DNA of 64,000 nt from NCBI GenBank assembly GCA_029559035.1, contig JAKQCT010000001.1, positions 62,001 to 126,000 of the forward strand. Direction: 5' to 3'. Positions within the stretch are counted from its first letter, which is position 1; every line of letters starts with the position of its first letter. Shown here piece after piece: positions 37,196 to 47,783 of the stretch. The notes beneath the pieces were generated by a model, which was given only the letters and a program-made list of their open reading frames with translations, was not told where the DNA came from and did not search any database. The DNA is from Acidobacteriota bacterium (lineage in GTDB: Bacteria; Acidobacteriota; UBA4820). Made by a program: the position numbers and the translations under genes.

Positions 37196-38154
37196 CAACG
37201 CCGGCCGTATCGCTCGACAGGCTGGTCAAGCGTTTCGGGGATTTCACCGCGGTGGACGGCATCTCCCTCGATGTCCCAGCGGGCGAGATATTCGGCTTCC
37301 TGGGGCCGAACGGGGCCGGGAAATCGACAACGATAAGAATGCTCTGCGGGCTTCTTCTGCCTTCGGGCGGGAGCGGTACCGTGGCGGGGTTCGACATCAA
37401 CCGCGAATCGGAGAAGATCAAGGAGCACATCGGCTACATGAGCCAGAAGTTCTCACTTTATGATGATCTGACGGTCGAGGAGAACATCGATTTCTTCGGG
37501 GGGATCTACAGGATACCGGGGGCCAGGCTTAAGGAAAGAAAATCCTGGGCGCTCGATATGGCGGAGCTGACCGACCTCCGGAGGGCGGTCACAGGGACTC
37601 TGCCGGGCGGCGTGAAGCAGAGGCTGTCACTCGGCTGCGCCGTTTTGCACGAACCGCCGATACTTTTCCTCGACGAACCGACATCTGGCGTGGACCCGAT
37701 AAGCCGCAGGAAGTTCTGGAACCTCATATACCAGCTCTCGGCGGGAGGCTCCACCGTCTTCGTGACGACACACTACATGGAGGAGGCGGAGTACTGCGAC
37801 CGACTCGGCCTGATCTACAGAGGGGCGCTGATCGCCCTGGGGACGCCTTCACAGCTCAAGCACGGGCTGATTTCAGACAGGATCGTGGAAGTGAAGTGCG
37901 GAGAGCCGCAGTTGGTACTTGATCAGCTCGGCGCCCTGCCGGGGGTTTCGGACGTCGCGCTCTTCGGACAGGGGCTTCACCTGACGACCGCGGAGCCGGA
38001 AGCCCTGATGGCCCGGCTCGAAAGGACATTCGCAGAATTGAAGATCAACGGAGCTTCCTGGGAAGAAGTGGAGCCTTCGCTGGAAGACGTTTTCGTTTCG
38101 CTGATTGAGAGCCACGAGAAGAGCGCCTCGCCGCGCGGGGAGTTCAAGTCGTGA
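37192..38154 (+). CDS. ABC transporter ATPase
   Basis: GPNGAGKSTTIRML, LPGGVKQRLSLGCA, LFLDEPTSGVDPISRR. Confidence 0.92.
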   Translation: MTTPAVSLDRLVKRFGDFTAVDGISLDVPAGEIFGFLGPNGAGKSTTIRMLCGLLLPSGGSGTVAGFDINRESEKIKEHIGYMSQKFSLYDDLTVEENIDFFGGIYRIPGARLKERKSWALDMAELTDLRRAVTGTLPGGVKQRLSLGCAVLHEPPILFLDEPTSGVDPISRRKFWNLIYQLSAGGSTVFVTTHYMEEAEYCDRLGLIYRGALIALGTPSQLKHGLISDRIVEVKCGEPQLVLDQLGALPGVSDVALFGQGLHLTTAEPEALMARLERTFAELKINGASWEEVEPSLEDVFVSLIESHEKSASPRGEFKS

Positions 38155-39287
38155 ACGCCGGAAGGTTCATTGCTGTCGCAAGGAAGGAATGCCTTCATGT
38201 TTGGCGCGACCTGAGGGCGCTCGGCGTCGGCATCGTCCTGCCCATGATTCTGCTGATGCTCTTCGGATACGCCCTGACGCTGGACGTGGACGACGTGCCT
38301 CTCGCGCTCCTCGACCTGAGCGGTACGCCCGAGAGCAGGGAGCTTACGGCGAGGTTCGACGGCTCGCCCTATTTTTCCCTTTCAACAGTTTGCCGCGATT
38401 ACGGAGAAGTCGAAAAGGCGATAGACAGCCGCAAGGCGGTAGTCGCCTTGATAATTCCAGCCGACTTCGCGCTGAACCTCAGAAGCGGCAGGACGGCCGC
38501 TGTTCAGCTCATCGCGGACGGCAGCGACCCGAACACCGCGCAGATCGCCGTCAACTACGCGGAAGCCATCGTGATGGGCCTGGACCGCGAGATAACGATG
38601 AAAAGAGTGCTCCGCTCGGGAGGTTCCGCGGCGCGCCAGCCGCTGGACCTCAGGCAGAGGATCCGTTTCAACGAATCGATGGAATCGCGCATGTTCATAG
38701 TTCCCGGCCTCATAGCGGTCATAATGATGATCATCGCCGCCCTCCTGACCTCTCTCACAATCGCGAGGGAGTGGGAGACGGGAACGATGGAACAGCTCAT
38801 TTCTACCCCGGTCAGGGGGACCGAGCTTGTCCTCGGGAAGCTCGTGCCCTATTTCGCCATAGGGTTTGTGGACATGGGCCTCAGCGTCCTAGCGGGAAGG
38901 TTCCTCTTCGACGTCCCGCTCAGGGGGAGCGTCATCTATCTGCTGATCTTCTCTACGGTCTTCCTCTGCTGCGCCCTCGGGCTCGGCATCCTCATCAGCA
39001 CCCTCGCGAGGAGACAGCTTCTGGCGAGCCAGGTCGCATTCGTCGTCACCTTCCTGCCCGCGTTCCTTCTGTCCGGCTTCATGTTCGACACCGTCAACAT
39101 GCCGCCCGTCCTCCAGGCGATAAGCCACATCGTCCCCGCGAAGTATTTCGTCTCGCTGCTCAGGAACCTCTACCTTAAGGGCGCGGGCCCGTCCGTGCTT
39201 GCGTGGGACGCGCTGCCACTTCTCCTGTTCACGGCCCTGATATTTTTCGCGGCGATACGCGCTTTCAGGAAAGAGATGCCGGTGTAG
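38151..39287 (+). CDS. ABC-2 type permease
   Basis: ARKECLHVWRDLRALGVGIVLPMILLMLFGYAL; REWETGTMEQLISTPV. Confidence 0.9.
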   Translation: MNAGRFIAVARKECLHVWRDLRALGVGIVLPMILLMLFGYALTLDVDDVPLALLDLSGTPESRELTARFDGSPYFSLSTVCRDYGEVEKAIDSRKAVVALIIPADFALNLRSGRTAAVQLIADGSDPNTAQIAVNYAEAIVMGLDREITMKRVLRSGGSAARQPLDLRQRIRFNESMESRMFIVPGLIAVIMMIIAALLTSLTIAREWETGTMEQLISTPVRGTELVLGKLVPYFAIGFVDMGLSVLAGRFLFDVPLRGSVIYLLIFSTVFLCCALGLGILISTLARRQLLASQVAFVVTFLPAFLLSGFMFDTVNMPPVLQAISHIVPAKYFVSLLRNLYLKGAGPSVLAWDALPLLLFTALIFFAAIRAFRKEMPV

Positions 39288-39290
39288 AAT

Positions 39291-40418
39291 ATGGCGCAGA
39301 GATTGAAGGCTATGCTCGTCAAGGAGTTCATCCAGACCTTCAGGGACCCGAGGATGCGAGCCGTCCTCATGGTCGTTCCTATCGTCCAGGTGCTGATCTT
39401 CGGTTACGCGGTGACTACCGACATCAGGCATGTGGCGACCGCGGTGCTCGACCGGGACAACTCTCCCGAGAGCAGGGAAGCCGCCGCCGCGTTCACAGGA
39501 TCGAACTGCTTCGACATCGCCGCTACGCCGTCCACCCCCGACGAGGCGGAAAAGCTTCTGGACAGGGGAAAGGTGAAGTGCGTCATCAGGATGGACCCCG
39601 GTTTCGGCAACGCCGTCAGGGGGAAGGATACGGGGCAATTGCAGCTCCTCGTCGACGGGAGCGACTCGAACACGGCCTCGATAGTCCTCGGCTACGCCTC
39701 GAGGATATCCGCGTCGCTCAACGCGAAGTGGATGAGCGATCGCGCCGCAAGGATGGGAAGAGGCTCGCCTGTTCAATCGCTCGAGCTGCGCCCGAGGGCG
39801 TGGTTCAACCCCAACATGGACAGCCGGCCGTTCTTCGTCCCGGGCGTGATCGCCCTGCTCCTCATGGTGACGACCCTCCTTCTGTCGAGCATGGCGATAG
39901 TCAGAGAGAAGGAGATGGGGACGATCGAGCAGATCCTCGTAACCCCGATAGGCAGGCTGGAATTCATTCTCGGAAAGGTGACGCCGTTCATCATAATCGG
40001 GTACATGAACGTGTTTCTTGTCGCTTCGGTCGCGGTCTTCTGGTTCGAGATACCGCTGAGGGGGAACATCCTCGCCCTCATCTTCGCGACGGGGCTATAT
40101 CTCGCCTCGATGCTCGGCACCGGCCTTTTCATCTCGACGGTAAGCCAGACCCAGCAGCAGGCGATGATGACCACTTTCTTCTTCACGATGCCGTTCATCC
40201 TGCTTTCAGGGTTCATCTACCCGATCGCCAACATGCCGGGGTGGATACAGCTCATAACCTATCTCAACCCGCTCAGGTATTTCCTCGTGATAATAAGGGG
40301 AATCTTCCTCAAGGGAATCGGCCTCTCAATCCTCTGGCCCGAGTACGTCGGGCTCGTCGTCCTGGGCGCGGCATCCCTCGCCCTCGCCGCCGTCCGTTTC
40401 CGCAAGAGGACCGCCTAG
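39291..40418 (+). CDS. ABC-2 type permease
   Basis: VKEFIQTFRDPRMRAVLMVVPIVQVLIFGYAV; REKEMGTIEQILVTPI. Confidence 0.9.
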   Translation: MAQRLKAMLVKEFIQTFRDPRMRAVLMVVPIVQVLIFGYAVTTDIRHVATAVLDRDNSPESREAAAAFTGSNCFDIAATPSTPDEAEKLLDRGKVKCVIRMDPGFGNAVRGKDTGQLQLLVDGSDSNTASIVLGYASRISASLNAKWMSDRAARMGRGSPVQSLELRPRAWFNPNMDSRPFFVPGVIALLLMVTTLLLSSMAIVREKEMGTIEQILVTPIGRLEFILGKVTPFIIIGYMNVFLVASVAVFWFEIPLRGNILALIFATGLYLASMLGTGLFISTVSQTQQQAMMTTFFFTMPFILLSGFIYPIANMPGWIQLITYLNPLRYFLVIIRGIFLKGIGLSILWPEYVGLVVLGAASLALAAVRFRKRTA

Positions 40419-40671
40419 CCCCTCTTTCTTGACAGCGAAAAGAAGCGCGAGTAAAGTGAAAGTCTAAGCGATCTTTGCAAGAAAGGACTTAAATGGGAAG
40501 GCGGACGGTCTTTTCGATGGGTTTCCCGGAGAGAAAACGGAGGACGCGCTGACGGCCAACTTTTACGCGGCGTGGATCGGATTCCTCTGCGGCTGCGTCG
40601 CGGGCGCCGTTCCGGGGCTGTTCTTTCACCGCGAGGATTGGCTGGGCGGTTACGGCTCCTGGCGCAGGAGG

Positions 40672-40923
40672 ATGATACGCCTCGGGCATATCGCCTTTTT
40701 CGGATTGGGATTTCTCAATCTCGGGTTCGCTCTTTCGGCAAGATCGCTCGACATCGACGGCAGCATCTACGCGGTTTCGGCCCTTCTGATAACCGGAGCG
40801 GCCGCCATGCCGGCGGTATGTTATCTTTCCGCGTGGAAACAGCCGTTCAGGCATCTCTTTTTCATTCCCGCCGGTTCGGTGACGATCGCGGTCGCCCTTT
40901 TTCTCTGGAGGATAATGAGATGA
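40672..40923 (+). CDS. Small membrane protein; 5' end uncertain (frame open further upstream)
   Basis: Hydrophobic segments (GHIAFFGLGFLNLGFALSA, IYAVSALLITGAAAMPAVCYL) directly upstream of the radical SAM gene. Confidence 0.4.
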   Translation: MIRLGHIAFFGLGFLNLGFALSARSLDIDGSIYAVSALLITGAAAMPAVCYLSAWKQPFRHLFFIPAGSVTIAVALFLWRIMR

Positions 40924-42245
40924 AGATCGGGATGTTCCCCTTGAGCGGGATAAGGGTCTGCGACACGGAACTGCTTGAAATGGGCCTCACGCTTCCGGGT
41001 TTCGTCGAAAGGAGCAAAACGATAGCGTCGCTTCCCAGCCTCGGCCTTCTGACCCTCGCCGGGATGACGCCGGCCAGGCACGAGATAAGCTATGTCGAGG
41101 TGCCCGACCTGAACGATGTCGAATCCCTGCTTCTGGACATAGACCTTGCAGCCATTTCTTCCTACAGCGCGCAGATGGATGAAGCCTATTATCTCGCAGG
41201 TAGATTCAAAGAATGGGGCATCCCCACCGTTATCGGCGGGCCGCATGTCACGGCCGTTCCGGAAGAGGCGTCGAAGCACTGCGATTCGGTCGCGATCGGA
41301 GAGGGCGAACCCCTCTGGCACAGGATCCTTGCCGACGCGGAGATCGGCTCTCTCAAGAAATTCTACAGGGCCGAAGCGGATTTCGAGATGAAGGACGCCC
41401 CGATGCCCGCGTTCGAGCTTCTCGACATGTCGAAGTACAACCGCCTCACGGTGCAGACCAGCCGAGGTTGTCCCCACAAGTGCGAGTTCTGCGCGAGCTC
41501 GGTGATCCTTACCGGCAGATACAAGCAGAAGCCCGCGGAGAAGGTCGCCGCGGAGATCGAGAAGATCATGGGGATTTGGGAGCACCCGTTCATAGAGTTC
41601 GCCGACGACAACAGCTTCGTCGACCGCGCCTACTGGAAGAAGCTGCTCGGCCTGCTGAAAGGAAAGAAGTTCCGCTGGTTCGCCGAGACCGACATCTCCG
41701 TGGCGGAGGACGCCGAGCTGCTTGAAATGATGAGGGAGTCGGACTGCGAGCAGGTGCTGATAGGCCTTGAAAGCCCCGAAGAGAACAGCCTCCGGGGAGT
41801 GGAGACGAAGAGCGACTGGAAGCTGAGGAAGTTTCCCCGCTACAAGGAGGCGGTGAACAGGATCCAGTCCGCGGGGATCTCCGTCAACGGCTGTTTCGTT
41901 ATCGGCCTCGACGGGCAGGGGCCGGACATCTTCGACAGGGTGTTCGATTTCGCGGAGGACGCGGGGCTGTACGAAGTGCAGATAACGATAATGACTGCCT
42001 TCCCGGGGACTCCTCTCTACTCGAGGCTGGAGAAGGAAGGGCGGCTGATGGAACCTGCCAACTGGAAGAAATGCACGCTCTTCGACATCAACTTCAAGCC
42101 CCTGAAGATGTCCGCGAAAGAGCTTCACGAAGGGTTCAAGTCGCTCGGCGCCAGGCTTTACGGCGATGAGTGCACTCACAAGCGCAGGAACCGTTTCAGG
42201 CAGACGCTCAAGGAGATCCGCCGGAAGAAGGGCGGGGAGGTGTGA
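40920..42245 (+). CDS. B12-binding-domain radical SAM protein
   Basis: TVQTSRGCPHKCEFCASS (CxxxCxxC); N-terminal AAISSYSAQMDEAY...GGPHVTAVPEEA. Confidence 0.92.
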   Translation: MKIGMFPLSGIRVCDTELLEMGLTLPGFVERSKTIASLPSLGLLTLAGMTPARHEISYVEVPDLNDVESLLLDIDLAAISSYSAQMDEAYYLAGRFKEWGIPTVIGGPHVTAVPEEASKHCDSVAIGEGEPLWHRILADAEIGSLKKFYRAEADFEMKDAPMPAFELLDMSKYNRLTVQTSRGCPHKCEFCASSVILTGRYKQKPAEKVAAEIEKIMGIWEHPFIEFADDNSFVDRAYWKKLLGLLKGKKFRWFAETDISVAEDAELLEMMRESDCEQVLIGLESPEENSLRGVETKSDWKLRKFPRYKEAVNRIQSAGISVNGCFVIGLDGQGPDIFDRVFDFAEDAGLYEVQITIMTAFPGTPLYSRLEKEGRLMEPANWKKCTLFDINFKPLKMSAKELHEGFKSLGARLYGDECTHKRRNRFRQTLKEIRRKKGGEV

Positions 42246-42246
42246 G

Positions 42247-42639
42247 ATGAAAAGGATCGTCTCGTCGATATTCCTGCTTTCGGCCTTGTACGACGGACTG
42301 CTCGGGCTCGCATTCATGTTCTTCGCGCCATCGCTCTTTCAGGCTTACGGCGTCACGCCGCCGAACCATTGGGGGTATGTCCAGTTCCCCGCGGCCATCC
42401 TCATCATTTTCGCGGTGATGTTCACGGCGATCGCTATGGATCCTATCAAGAACCGGAACCTGATGCCGTACGGCGCGATGCTGAAGCTGAGCTACAGCGG
42501 GGTGGTCTTTTATTACTGGTTCACGACGAACATTCCTGACATGTGGAAGCCGTTCGCCGTGGCGGACTTCGTATTCATGATACTTTTCATCTGGGCGTGG
42601 TTCGCGGTCGCGAAGACTGGAAACTCTGAAATCAAGTAG
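42247..42639 (+). CDS. Small multi-TM membrane protein
   Basis: Four hydrophobic segments in 130 aa. Confidence 0.6.
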   Translation: MKRIVSSIFLLSALYDGLLGLAFMFFAPSLFQAYGVTPPNHWGYVQFPAAILIIFAVMFTAIAMDPIKNRNLMPYGAMLKLSYSGVVFYYWFTTNIPDMWKPFAVADFVFMILFIWAWFAVAKTGNSEIK

Positions 42640-42658
42640 ATGGCATAGGAGGGACGTC

Positions 42659-43258
42659 ATGGCGGCAATAACGAACGCGGGGCAGGCTTTCACACACCGG
42701 AATTATCTTGTCCGCAGGAAGATCCTGAAGCTCTTCGGGGCTTCTTTCCACATCTTCGATCCGCAGGGCAACGTAGTGATGTTTTCCAGCCAGAAGGCTT
42801 TCAAGCTGAAGGAGGACATCAGGATCTACACGGGCGAGGACATGACGACGGAGGTCCTCACGATCCAGGCGAGAAGGATTATCGACATCGCCGCGACCTA
42901 CGACGTTTACGACCCGATGCAGGCGGGGATGAAGGTCGGCGCCCTGAGAAGGAAAGGGCTGCGGTCCATTCTGCGCGACGAATGGATCATAATGGACGAG
43001 AGGGACAACGAGATCGGGCTCATCCAGGAGGACAGCATGATGCTGGCGATGGTCAGGCGCCTCCTGACGAACCTCGTGCCGCAAAGGTTCGCGGGGTTCA
43101 TCAGGGGGACGGAAGTCTGCACTTTCAGGCAGAACTTCAACCCGTTCGTCATGAAGATCGAACTCGATTTCTCGATGGACCGGGGAAACCTTCTGGACAG
43201 GAGGCTGGGGATCGCGGCGGCAGTCCTGCTCTGCGCGATAGAAGGAAGGCAGAACTAG
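42659..43258 (+). CDS. LURP-one-related/scramblase-like family protein
   Basis: NYLVRRKILKLFGASFHIFDPQGNVVMFSSQKAFKLKEDIRIYT. Confidence 0.65.
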   Translation: MAAITNAGQAFTHRNYLVRRKILKLFGASFHIFDPQGNVVMFSSQKAFKLKEDIRIYTGEDMTTEVLTIQARRIIDIAATYDVYDPMQAGMKVGALRRKGLRSILRDEWIIMDERDNEIGLIQEDSMMLAMVRRLLTNLVPQRFAGFIRGTEVCTFRQNFNPFVMKIELDFSMDRGNLLDRRLGIAAAVLLCAIEGRQN

Positions 43259-43403
43259 CGCCTTCGGCACATTGAAAATTGAAAAATGAAGATTGAAAAA
43301 GTAAAACAAGAACTGAACGTGGATTGGAAGCATATTCCGCCATCAGGCGCTTTCCAAATCTCTTACGCGCAAACAATCCATGTAGATTATCACCTACTTG
43401 ACG

Positions 43404-43435
43404 CCACACATACAAATGTGTCAATATATGTGTGG
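43404..43435. promoter_or_regulatory. Nested inverted repeats, probable VapB operator
   Basis: CCACACAT (43404-43411)...ATGTGTGG (43428-43435), and ACACAT-ACAA-ATGTGT (43406-43421), just upstream of vapB. Confidence 0.6.
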
Positions 43436-43440
43436 AGGTG

Positions 43441-43647
43441 ATGGCCGTGGCCACGAATCTTCAGATCGAAGACAAGCTGATAGACAAGGCGGTTAAACTT
43501 GGCAAGCACAAGACCAAGAAGGCGGCGGTGACTCAGGCTCTCGAGGACTACATAAGGCGCCTGGAGCAGGAAAAGATAACCGCTCTTTTCGGAAGCGTCG
43601 TTTACGAACCGGAGTACGACTACAAGAAGCAGCGGGCCCGAAAGTGA
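43441..43647 (+). CDS. vapB: VapB-type antitoxin
   Basis: TNLQIEDKLIDKAVKLGKHKTKKAAVTQALEDYIRRLEQ RHH-type; overlaps PIN gene. Confidence 0.85.
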   Translation: MAVATNLQIEDKLIDKAVKLGKHKTKKAAVTQALEDYIRRLEQEKITALFGSVVYEPEYDYKKQRARK

Positions 43648-44045
43648 GGGTCATCGTCGACACAAGCATCTGGTCGCTGGCTCTCAGGCGGGGAGGCGGC
43701 GGGGAAACGCCGGCGGTACGGGAGCTCAGGAGCCTCATATCGGACGACCGCGTACAGATGATCGGAGCCGTCAGGCAGGAGATCCTCTCGGGGGTTCGGG
43801 AAGAGAAACAGTTCCGGGAGCTTGAGGCCAGGCTCGGCGCGTTTCCCGACCTCTGTCTCGAAGCGGAGGATCATGTCGCCGCAGCAAGGTATTTCAACAT
43901 GTGCAGGGCTAAAGGGATACAAGGCTCGAACACCGATTTTTTGATCTGCGCGGCCGCGGCCCGCCGCAAAATGGAGATATTCACGACCGACAAGGACTTC
44001 GATCGTTACTCGGGGATCCTGCCCGTAGCTCTTCACAAGATTTAG
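43644..44045 (+). CDS. vapC: VapC-type PIN-domain toxin
   Basis: VDTSIWSLALRR, GSNTDFLICAAAARRKMEIFTTDKDFDRYS. Confidence 0.9.
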   Translation: MRVIVDTSIWSLALRRGGGGETPAVRELRSLISDDRVQMIGAVRQEILSGVREEKQFRELEARLGAFPDLCLEAEDHVAAARYFNMCRAKGIQGSNTDFLICAAAARRKMEIFTTDKDFDRYSGILPVALHKI

Positions 44046-44073
44046 AAGGAGTATTAAAAATGGGAGAGCTCCC

Positions 44074-44649
44074 ATGCCTGTGAAGATCACGACGAGGGAA
44101 CTGACGCCGGAGATGTGGGGTAAGGTCGAGGAGCTTTTCGGGAAGACCGGCGCTTGCGGCGGCTGCTGGTGCCAGGCGTGGCGTATCGAGAAGGGCGAAA
44201 AGTGGCAGGACATACAGGGGGAATCCGCGAAAAAGAGACTGAAAAAAGGCATCAAGGACGGAACGACGATGGCCATCCTCGCGTTCGACGGAAAATCGCC
44301 CGTGGGATGGTGCACCTTCGGTCCGAGGGTTTCTTTTGCCAGGCTCGACCGCGCTCCGAGTCTGAAGTGCGACGATACGGAGGATGTCTGGTCGATCCCC
44401 TGTTTCTTCGTGATCAGCGGGTACAGGAAAAAGGGTGTGGCGACGGCGATGCTGAACCACGCGCTTCTGGCGATCAAGGAAAAGGGCGGCAGGATCGCCG
44501 AAGGATATCCGTCAAAGCCAAACCGGCGAGGAGAGTACATTCCCGCCTTCTCCTGGACCGGGACCCTTTCCCTTTTCGAAAAGGCCGGTTTTAAGATCGC
44601 AGGCAACAGGGACGGCGGCAAGGTAAGAATGAGGAAGAGGGTTTCATGA
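44074..44649 (+). CDS. GNAT-family acetyltransferase
   Basis: CGGCWCQAWR N-terminal motif; CFFVISGYRKKGVATAMLNHALLAIKEKG. Confidence 0.8.
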   Translation: MPVKITTRELTPEMWGKVEELFGKTGACGGCWCQAWRIEKGEKWQDIQGESAKKRLKKGIKDGTTMAILAFDGKSPVGWCTFGPRVSFARLDRAPSLKCDDTEDVWSIPCFFVISGYRKKGVATAMLNHALLAIKEKGGRIAEGYPSKPNRRGEYIPAFSWTGTLSLFEKAGFKIAGNRDGGKVRMRKRVS

Positions 44650-45116
44650 TGAAAGACGAAAAAAAACGGAAAAGAGAACGTTACGAAAGGATCATAGCCC
44701 AGCTTGAGGGACTCTTGCTTAAATGCGAGGATGAGCAGGCGCGCATGGCGACCGTCGCCGCGCTTCTTCATCACAAGATGGACAACTTTTTCTTAACGGG
44801 GTTTTATGGCCTGAAGCAGGGACGGCTAATCGTGAAATTGTACCAGGGGCCGCTCGCGTGCATGGAACTGAAGAAAGATACCGGCGTCTGCTGGGCCGCG
44901 GTCGACAGCGGAAAGACGGTGATCGTTCCGGACGTGGATCAATTCCCCGGACACATAGCCTGCGACAGCAGAGCAAGGTCCGAGATCTGCGTCCCTTTCA
45001 GGAACAGGGAGGGAGCGATTACCGCGGTCCTCGACATAGATAGCGACAAGCCAGCCAACTTCGACCAGATTGACGGCGAAGAGTTGGAAAAGATTTTGGA
45101 GTTGATCAACAAATAG
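44646..45116 (+). CDS. GAF-domain protein, probable free methionine-(R)-sulfoxide reductase (fRMsr-like)
   Basis: YQGPLACMELKKDTGVCWAAVDSGKTVIVPDVDQFPGHIACDSRARSEICVPF retains the three fRMsr-type cysteines. Confidence 0.8.
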   Translation: MMKDEKKRKRERYERIIAQLEGLLLKCEDEQARMATVAALLHHKMDNFFLTGFYGLKQGRLIVKLYQGPLACMELKKDTGVCWAAVDSGKTVIVPDVDQFPGHIACDSRARSEICVPFRNREGAITAVLDIDSDKPANFDQIDGEELEKILELINK

Positions 45117-45305
45117 AAAACAATTTGCGGGATAAGGTTGATCACTTCGCATGACTTTTCCTCGAAGTATGCCTCGTGATGACGCTTCTACCTCCCCCTT
45201 CCTCTTTTGTTTGCTCTTTTATGGAATTTATTGGCATTAACTTCAGAACTTCAGCTCTTCGGCCTTCAGCGCTTCTGTATTACAATATCTTCCGGGAGGC
45301 CTGTC

Positions 45306-47783
45306 TTGGAAAAACTTTTCCTCGTCGACGCGACTTCGATCCTCTTCAGGGCGTTCTACGCGGTCAGGGAACTATCCACATCGAAAGGCAAGCCCACGAA
45401 CGCCATATTCGGCGCCTTGAAGATCACTGAAAAGCTGATAAAGACCTACGACCCGAAATATCTCGCCTTCGTCTTCGACCTTGGCGCTCCGACCTTCAGG
45501 CACGAGGCATTCAAGGAATACAAGGCAAACAGGAAGGAGATCCCGAAAGAACTTGTCGAACAGATCGAGCCCGCCAAGGAGATCATCAGGGCCATGGGGA
45601 TCCCTCTTATCGAAAAGGCAGGCTTCGAAGCCGACGACATAATCGCCTTCCTCGCCAAAAAGGGGAAAGGGGAGAATTACGAAGTGATAATCGTCACTTC
45701 GGACAAGGACCTTTACCAGCTGGTCGAAGACGGCGTGTCGATCATCAATCCCAAGAAAGAGGATCTTATCCTGGACGCGGACGGGGTCAAGGAAGTATTC
45801 GGCGTAGAACCCAAATTCGTCGCGGACGTCCTCGCGCTCTGGGGAGACCCGTCAGACAACATTCCCGGCGTTCCGGGCATAGGGGAAAAGGGCGCGAAGG
45901 AGATCGTTCTCAAGTACGGCCACCTTGATGATATCCTGCAGAACATCGAAAAGATCGAGAAGAAGAGCTACAGGGAAGGGCTTGCCGCGAACATCGAGCA
46001 GGCGAAGTTCTCGAAGGAGCTGGCGACCATTCGAAGCGACGTCCCGGTCGAGATCGGGATAGACCAGCTCGGGATCAAGGAAAAGGACACGGAAAAACTG
46101 AACTCCCTCTGCAGGGAATACGAGTTCTTTTCGATAATCGAGGAGACGAAAAAGGAATCTCCGCAGGTCGAAGCGGCAGTCTTCGACCAAGCCGCCCGAG
46201 AAAGGCTGCGGTCCGCCGAACACGTTGGATTCTGTTACGACCGCGACGAGATGTTCCTTTCAGACGGGGACAAGGCCTACATCGTTAAGAATGAGACCAT
46301 GAAAGAGGATGAATTATTTTCCCTGCGTCTCGCCTCGGCGGGCTTCAAGGAAATATTCATGGAGCTTGGCCTCCCCGACGGCTGGATTTCAAAATACTGC
46401 GACCTCGACCTCGCGGCATATCTGATCTCGCCAGAGACGGCTAACCCGCTGGAAACCCTTTCGAGGGAACACCTTTCGGCCAACATTTCCGAGAACCTCC
46501 TGATCAGGTCCTCGCAGTTCGCGAAATTGGCACCGTTCGTCCTTGGCAGATTGAAAGAGCTGGAGATGGACGGGCTCTTCGCGAAGATAGAAATGCCCCT
46601 TTCCATGATCCTGGCGAAGATAGAATCGGAAGGCATCTTCGTGGACGCTCCCTATTTCAAAGAGCTCTCCGAGGAGATGGAAAAAAGAATAGGGGAGATA
46701 GAGGCGGAAGCTCACGGGATCGCGGGAACCACCTTCAACATCGCGAGCCCGAAACAGGTGGGAGAGATACTGTTCGACAAGCTGAACCTCCCCGTGGTGA
46801 AGAAAACCGCCAAGACGAAGAGCTACTCGACCGACAACGAGGTCCTCGAACAGATCGCGCCCCTTCACCCGATCGTCCCGCTGATCCTTGAACACAGGGG
46901 GCTCTCCAAACTGAAGGGGACTTACACCGATGCCATTCCCGCCCAGATCGACGAAAGCACCGGAAGGGTCCACAGCCGTTTCAACCAGATGGTGACGGCC
47001 ACCGGCAGGCTCTCCTCCTCTGAGCCGAACCTCCAGAACATCCCCGTCCGCGGCGAGTGGGGTCCGAGGATCCGTCACGGCTTCATGGCGGAAGAGGGGC
47101 ATCTTCTTGTCGGGGCGGATTACAGCCAGATAGAGCTGAGGATCCTCGCCCACCTTTGCGGCGACGCGGTGCTGGCGGACGTGTTCAGGAGGGGGGAGGA
47201 CATCCACACGAGGACGGCCTCTCAGGTGTTCGACGTTTCGCCGATGTTCGTCACGCAGGAGATGAGGCGGCAGTCGAAGGCGATCAACTTCGGATTGATC
47301 TACGGCAAGGGCCCGTTCGGCTTGTCACAGGAGCTGGGGATAACTCAGAAAGAGGCGAAGGAGTTCATCGAAAGGTATTTCGGCTCCTTCCCGAAGGTCA
47401 AGGGGTACCTCGACGCGACCCGGCAGGAGGCTCTCGAAAATGGCGAGACGAAGACGATCCTCGGGAGAAGGCGGTTCTTCCCGAATATCAAGACGGTCCC
47501 AAAGCCCCAGCAGGAGGCGCTCCTGAGGCAGGCGGTGAACGCGGTGATCCAGGGTTCGGCGGCCGACCTCATCAAGAAGGCGATGATCGATGTGGACGCG
47601 GCGCTTCCCGAAGGGGCGAGGCTGGTGCTCCAGGTTCACGACGAGCTGATCGTAGAGGCGAGGGAGGATGTCGCTGAGAAGGCGGGAGCGGTCCTGAAGG
47701 AGAAGATGGAGAACGCGCTCACGCTCTCCGTCCCGCTGACCGTCAGCCTTTCCATCGGCAAGAGATGGGACGAACTCAAATAG
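45306..47783 (+). CDS. polA: DNA polymerase I
   Basis: N-terminal 5' nuclease domain; QSKAINFGLIYGKGPFGLSQELGI; VLQVHDELIVEA. Probable TTG start. Confidence 0.93.
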   Translation: MEKLFLVDATSILFRAFYAVRELSTSKGKPTNAIFGALKITEKLIKTYDPKYLAFVFDLGAPTFRHEAFKEYKANRKEIPKELVEQIEPAKEIIRAMGIPLIEKAGFEADDIIAFLAKKGKGENYEVIIVTSDKDLYQLVEDGVSIINPKKEDLILDADGVKEVFGVEPKFVADVLALWGDPSDNIPGVPGIGEKGAKEIVLKYGHLDDILQNIEKIEKKSYREGLAANIEQAKFSKELATIRSDVPVEIGIDQLGIKEKDTEKLNSLCREYEFFSIIEETKKESPQVEAAVFDQAARERLRSAEHVGFCYDRDEMFLSDGDKAYIVKNETMKEDELFSLRLASAGFKEIFMELGLPDGWISKYCDLDLAAYLISPETANPLETLSREHLSANISENLLIRSSQFAKLAPFVLGRLKELEMDGLFAKIEMPLSMILAKIESEGIFVDAPYFKELSEEMEKRIGEIEAEAHGIAGTTFNIASPKQVGEILFDKLNLPVVKKTAKTKSYSTDNEVLEQIAPLHPIVPLILEHRGLSKLKGTYTDAIPAQIDESTGRVHSRFNQMVTATGRLSSSEPNLQNIPVRGEWGPRIRHGFMAEEGHLLVGADYSQIELRILAHLCGDAVLADVFRRGEDIHTRTASQVFDVSPMFVTQEMRRQSKAINFGLIYGKGPFGLSQELGITQKEAKEFIERYFGSFPKVKGYLDATRQEALENGETKTILGRRRFFPNIKTVPKPQQEALLRQAVNAVIQGSAADLIKKAMIDVDAALPEGARLVLQVHDELIVEAREDVAEKAGAVLKEKMENALTLSVPLTVSLSIGKRWDELK

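Noticed and set aside
38105-40432. Overlapping plus-strand ORFs 38105-39178 and 39203-40432
   Set aside because: Arg/Gly/Pro-rich out-of-frame translations of the two ABC permease genes.
40821-42317. 498-aa minus-strand ORF opposite the radical SAM gene
   Set aside because: Antisense artefact in GC-rich DNA.
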